From Fragum whitleyi (Eukaryota; Mollusca; Bivalvia; Cardiida; Cardiidae): 64,000 bases of DNA. This document shows, in pieces, positions 61,739-64,000 of the stretch. The translations under genes were made by a program, and so were the position numbers. The stretch is from assembly GCA_948146395.1 (NCBI GenBank), contig OX411544.1, positions 61,279,856 through 61,343,855 of the forward strand. The letters are read 5' to 3'. A model generated the notes under the pieces. The model was given only the letters and a program-made list of their open reading frames with translations, did not search any database and had not been told where the DNA came from. How positions within the stretch are numbered: position 1 is the stretch's first letter; every line of letters begins with the position of its first letter.

Positions 61739-64000
61739 AGATTTATGTAACTTGAAATTTCCAACAGTTGAACCAGCCCAACGTTCTAAATACCGAAGCA
61801 TTTTCAAGTTTTTATAGATGTTTAATAGATGTTACCCAACTTTGAGCGAGTGCTCCAGCTCATAAACATTTAGGGCCTACCATTTTTAAAACACTTGGCG
61901 AGCATTTCAGGCATACTTTATAATAGTATAACGAAAAGAAACTATCTTGAAAACAAACAAAATACTAATATCTGAAAACAAAAAAAAAATGCAATGAAAT
62001 GAAGAAAACGTCAAAACACAAAAGAATAAGAAAAAAGGAATAAAACTGCATTTTCATATAGATTGTTCTTTTGAATTTTGTAGACGTGATCGCTAGTATT
62101 ATCTTTTTTGCCGCACAAAATCCCTAAAGGTTAATTTTTCTCCGCACATCCTATTAAAATAGTAGACAAAATTTGTGACGCCATTTATTCTAGATCTATC
62201 ATACGTGAATAAAATTCTTAGAAATTTTTTGCCTCGAGTATGTAAAGGAAAATAAGCCTTGTCACGAAATAAAGGAAAAGCAATGGTGTTCAATTTTCTT
62301 TCTTCTCCACTTTGAAAAATAAACAACAGAAAGGCAACAGAAAGAGGACATAAATCCTATGTTGTGGGTGTTCATTGGAATAGTTTCTTCAAAATATTCT
62401 CAATGAGTACCGACGTCATTGGATTTCATCGAGAAATAAAGTTTTTAGACAAGGATTACATCCCTGGTATCAAGATTTCAGGGGCCAGTGCCATCAAAAC
62501 ATCTAAGACGGATTTATTGTCTTACTGATGACTTTCAAAACAGTAACATCAACAATCACTTTACATAGGGATTAATAGATTTGTGATACGTGATTTTTTG
62601 TCCTAAATATGTGGTTAGTCATCGGTAATTTGGAATAGCCAACCTTTCAAAAACATCGCTCTTCATTTCTTTCTTCCTTTTTTTTTATTTTGAAATATTA
62701 CAACTGTTAAAGAGATATGTTTGATTTCTTTCTGAATTTGGTCGATTCTTTTTTTTTCATATTCGCGACGAGTAAAACGGTTCGTTTCTGCTTGACAAAC
62801 CGCATTTTAATATGGAATACGGCGGCTAAAATATTTGCGTTCTTAATGAAGAGTGTCGTGAATCGAGGGGACGCTCAATTTACATATGTAATTGGACCAA
62901 AATAGACTTTGATTAAGTTCCAACTCCTCCCTTTTTAACCCCTTACTCTCCAATCACGGAATTTATGTTTCGTATGTTTGGATGATAATAGTTATTCACA
63001 GAAGCGAATAAGCATTTTCAACAAAATTGGGAGAAATCATGTATTGCTCCAAATGTGAAAGTGATAATCCTAAGATTAAATCTTAAGATGTCTTGAAATT
63101 TAAATCTGAGAGTTTTGCTCTGTTTACAAAACTTGATTGATTTCTTATTTGAGCATGTGCGTGACATTTACAACAAATTGAAATGTGCTTAAAGGACGAG
63201 CAGTAACCAGCCGAGGCCACCATGTAGTTTAATTAGAAGCTTACCCGACTGTCTAAGGACACTTTGTGACCTGTTATATCTACTAAGCGCATAGTGGAGA
63301 CTCTGGCCAGACTGTGCAGAGGCACAGGCTGGCCAGAGTATTTGCTTGGCGTGCATTTGATATTGTTGGAAATGTCTCGCACAGGCTCATTTGTAAATGA
63401 ACGAAAAAGAAAATGATAAGCCTTTTTCGAATGCTTACAAAACTAGTATATACAACATGTACATATCTAATGAATTCTAAACTAAGTTCACTGGTGTCTT
63501 ATATTTCAGAAATTTCCTTTTATAGAAATGTTAATTTTATCTTGTATAAAATTTTTCCTTGAATCAGACGTGAAAGTAACTTAGATACGGAGTTAGTTAA
63601 AGTAAATACATGCATGTTTTAGGCACCTCGCGACTTGATATGTGAGTCTTTTCTGTTTTTGAAACCTCTTCATTTTTTTAAATTTAATGTTGCATTATTT
63701 ATTTTTTTATTTCCATTTCAAAACCATCTTTTTCGTAAATGCATAAAAGTTTTAATTGCCTGGAAAGTACCCTGCACTCAGGATGCAAAAACGTTTATGA
63801 ACGTTTGACGTGGTAATCCCGGTTTGCACGTGAACATGTTCTAAGCGAGGTACCATTTTTGAACATTCGGAAAAGTTTTGTCATCCAAAATGCAATGGTT
63901 GTAAAATTCACCATTACAAAAATCTGAAGGGTTAATCGACTTCAAGGAGGAAGTCCTCATTAACGTTTCCGTCCAAAAAATTTTCGTGACAAAGCCGCGC
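61739..64000. other. Homeobox gene intron or upstream region, no exon found
   Basis: No sequence coding for the first 46 homeodomain residues was seen on the minus strand, so the preceding exon lies beyond 64000. The stretch 63285-63395 is a dispersed repeat shared with 52430-52530. Otherwise featureless. Confidence 0.5.

Noticed and set aside
62099..62326. 75-codon minus-strand frame upstream of the homeobox exons as a possible homeodomain exon
   Set aside because: It lacks any homeodomain helix 1 or 2 residues and ends without a donor in the phase needed to join VWFQNRR.

Overview
The window is AT-rich, intron-rich animal DNA with very sparse coding sequence. The repeat content suggests a mollusc, probably a bivalve: tRNA-derived SINEs, CR1/L2-like LINE remnants, many hairpin MITEs, and mobile elements with cores of 120-170 bp tandem repeats beside a GGAC/CCGT microsatellite. 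That assignment rests on general knowledge of such genomes, not on a search. There is no bacterial content, no CRISPR array and no intact rRNA or tRNA gene.

Three protein-coding genes can be assembled from spliced exons. (1) Minus strand, 13996 down to 3105 and on past the left edge: the first four coding exons of a TAF1A-like protein (RNA polymerase I SL1/TIF-IB subunit). (2) Plus strand, 33508-48143: a complete five-exon MCFD2-like gene of 186 codons, an EF-hand cargo-receptor partner of the early secretory pathway. (3) Minus strand, 61200 down to 60330: the last two coding exons of a paired-class homeobox gene, probably Prop1/unc-42-like. They carry the end of the homeodomain and an OAR-like tail; the 5' exons are not in the window. 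The three genes act in unrelated pathways (rDNA transcription, ER-Golgi export, developmental transcription) and no operon-like relation is implied.

Layout. 1-14 kb: TAF1A-like gene with repeat-filled introns. 14-33.4 kb: intergenic repeats, including a dead LINE (19.7-23.8 kb) split by a 1.33-kb element, a 2-kb element with perfect 32-bp terminal inverted repeats (16772-18764), a segment bounded by inverted repeats (25.2-29.0 kb) and an LTR-like sequence. 33.5-48.1 kb: MCFD2, whose introns hold a 2.3-kb array of a 145-bp repeat and decayed tandem copies of exon 4. 48.1-60.3 kb: more SINEs, MITEs and tandem-core elements. 60.3-64 kb: end of the homeobox gene and its intron.

The most interesting pattern is one mobile-element architecture shared by at least four sequence families. 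A T-run is followed by AGCTC or another terminal hairpin, then often a CCGT microsatellite and tandem repeats, then a second hairpin closed by TCTTGTT or TTCTAGTT. Three copies interrupt recognisable sequence (a reverse-transcriptase reading frame, a MITE and a GACCTTGAC-rich repeat), so the pre-insertion sites can be read. This resembles non-autonomous Helentron-like (HINE) elements. Both upstream genes also carry decayed partial tandem copies of one of their own exons, each time on the 5' side of the intact exon.
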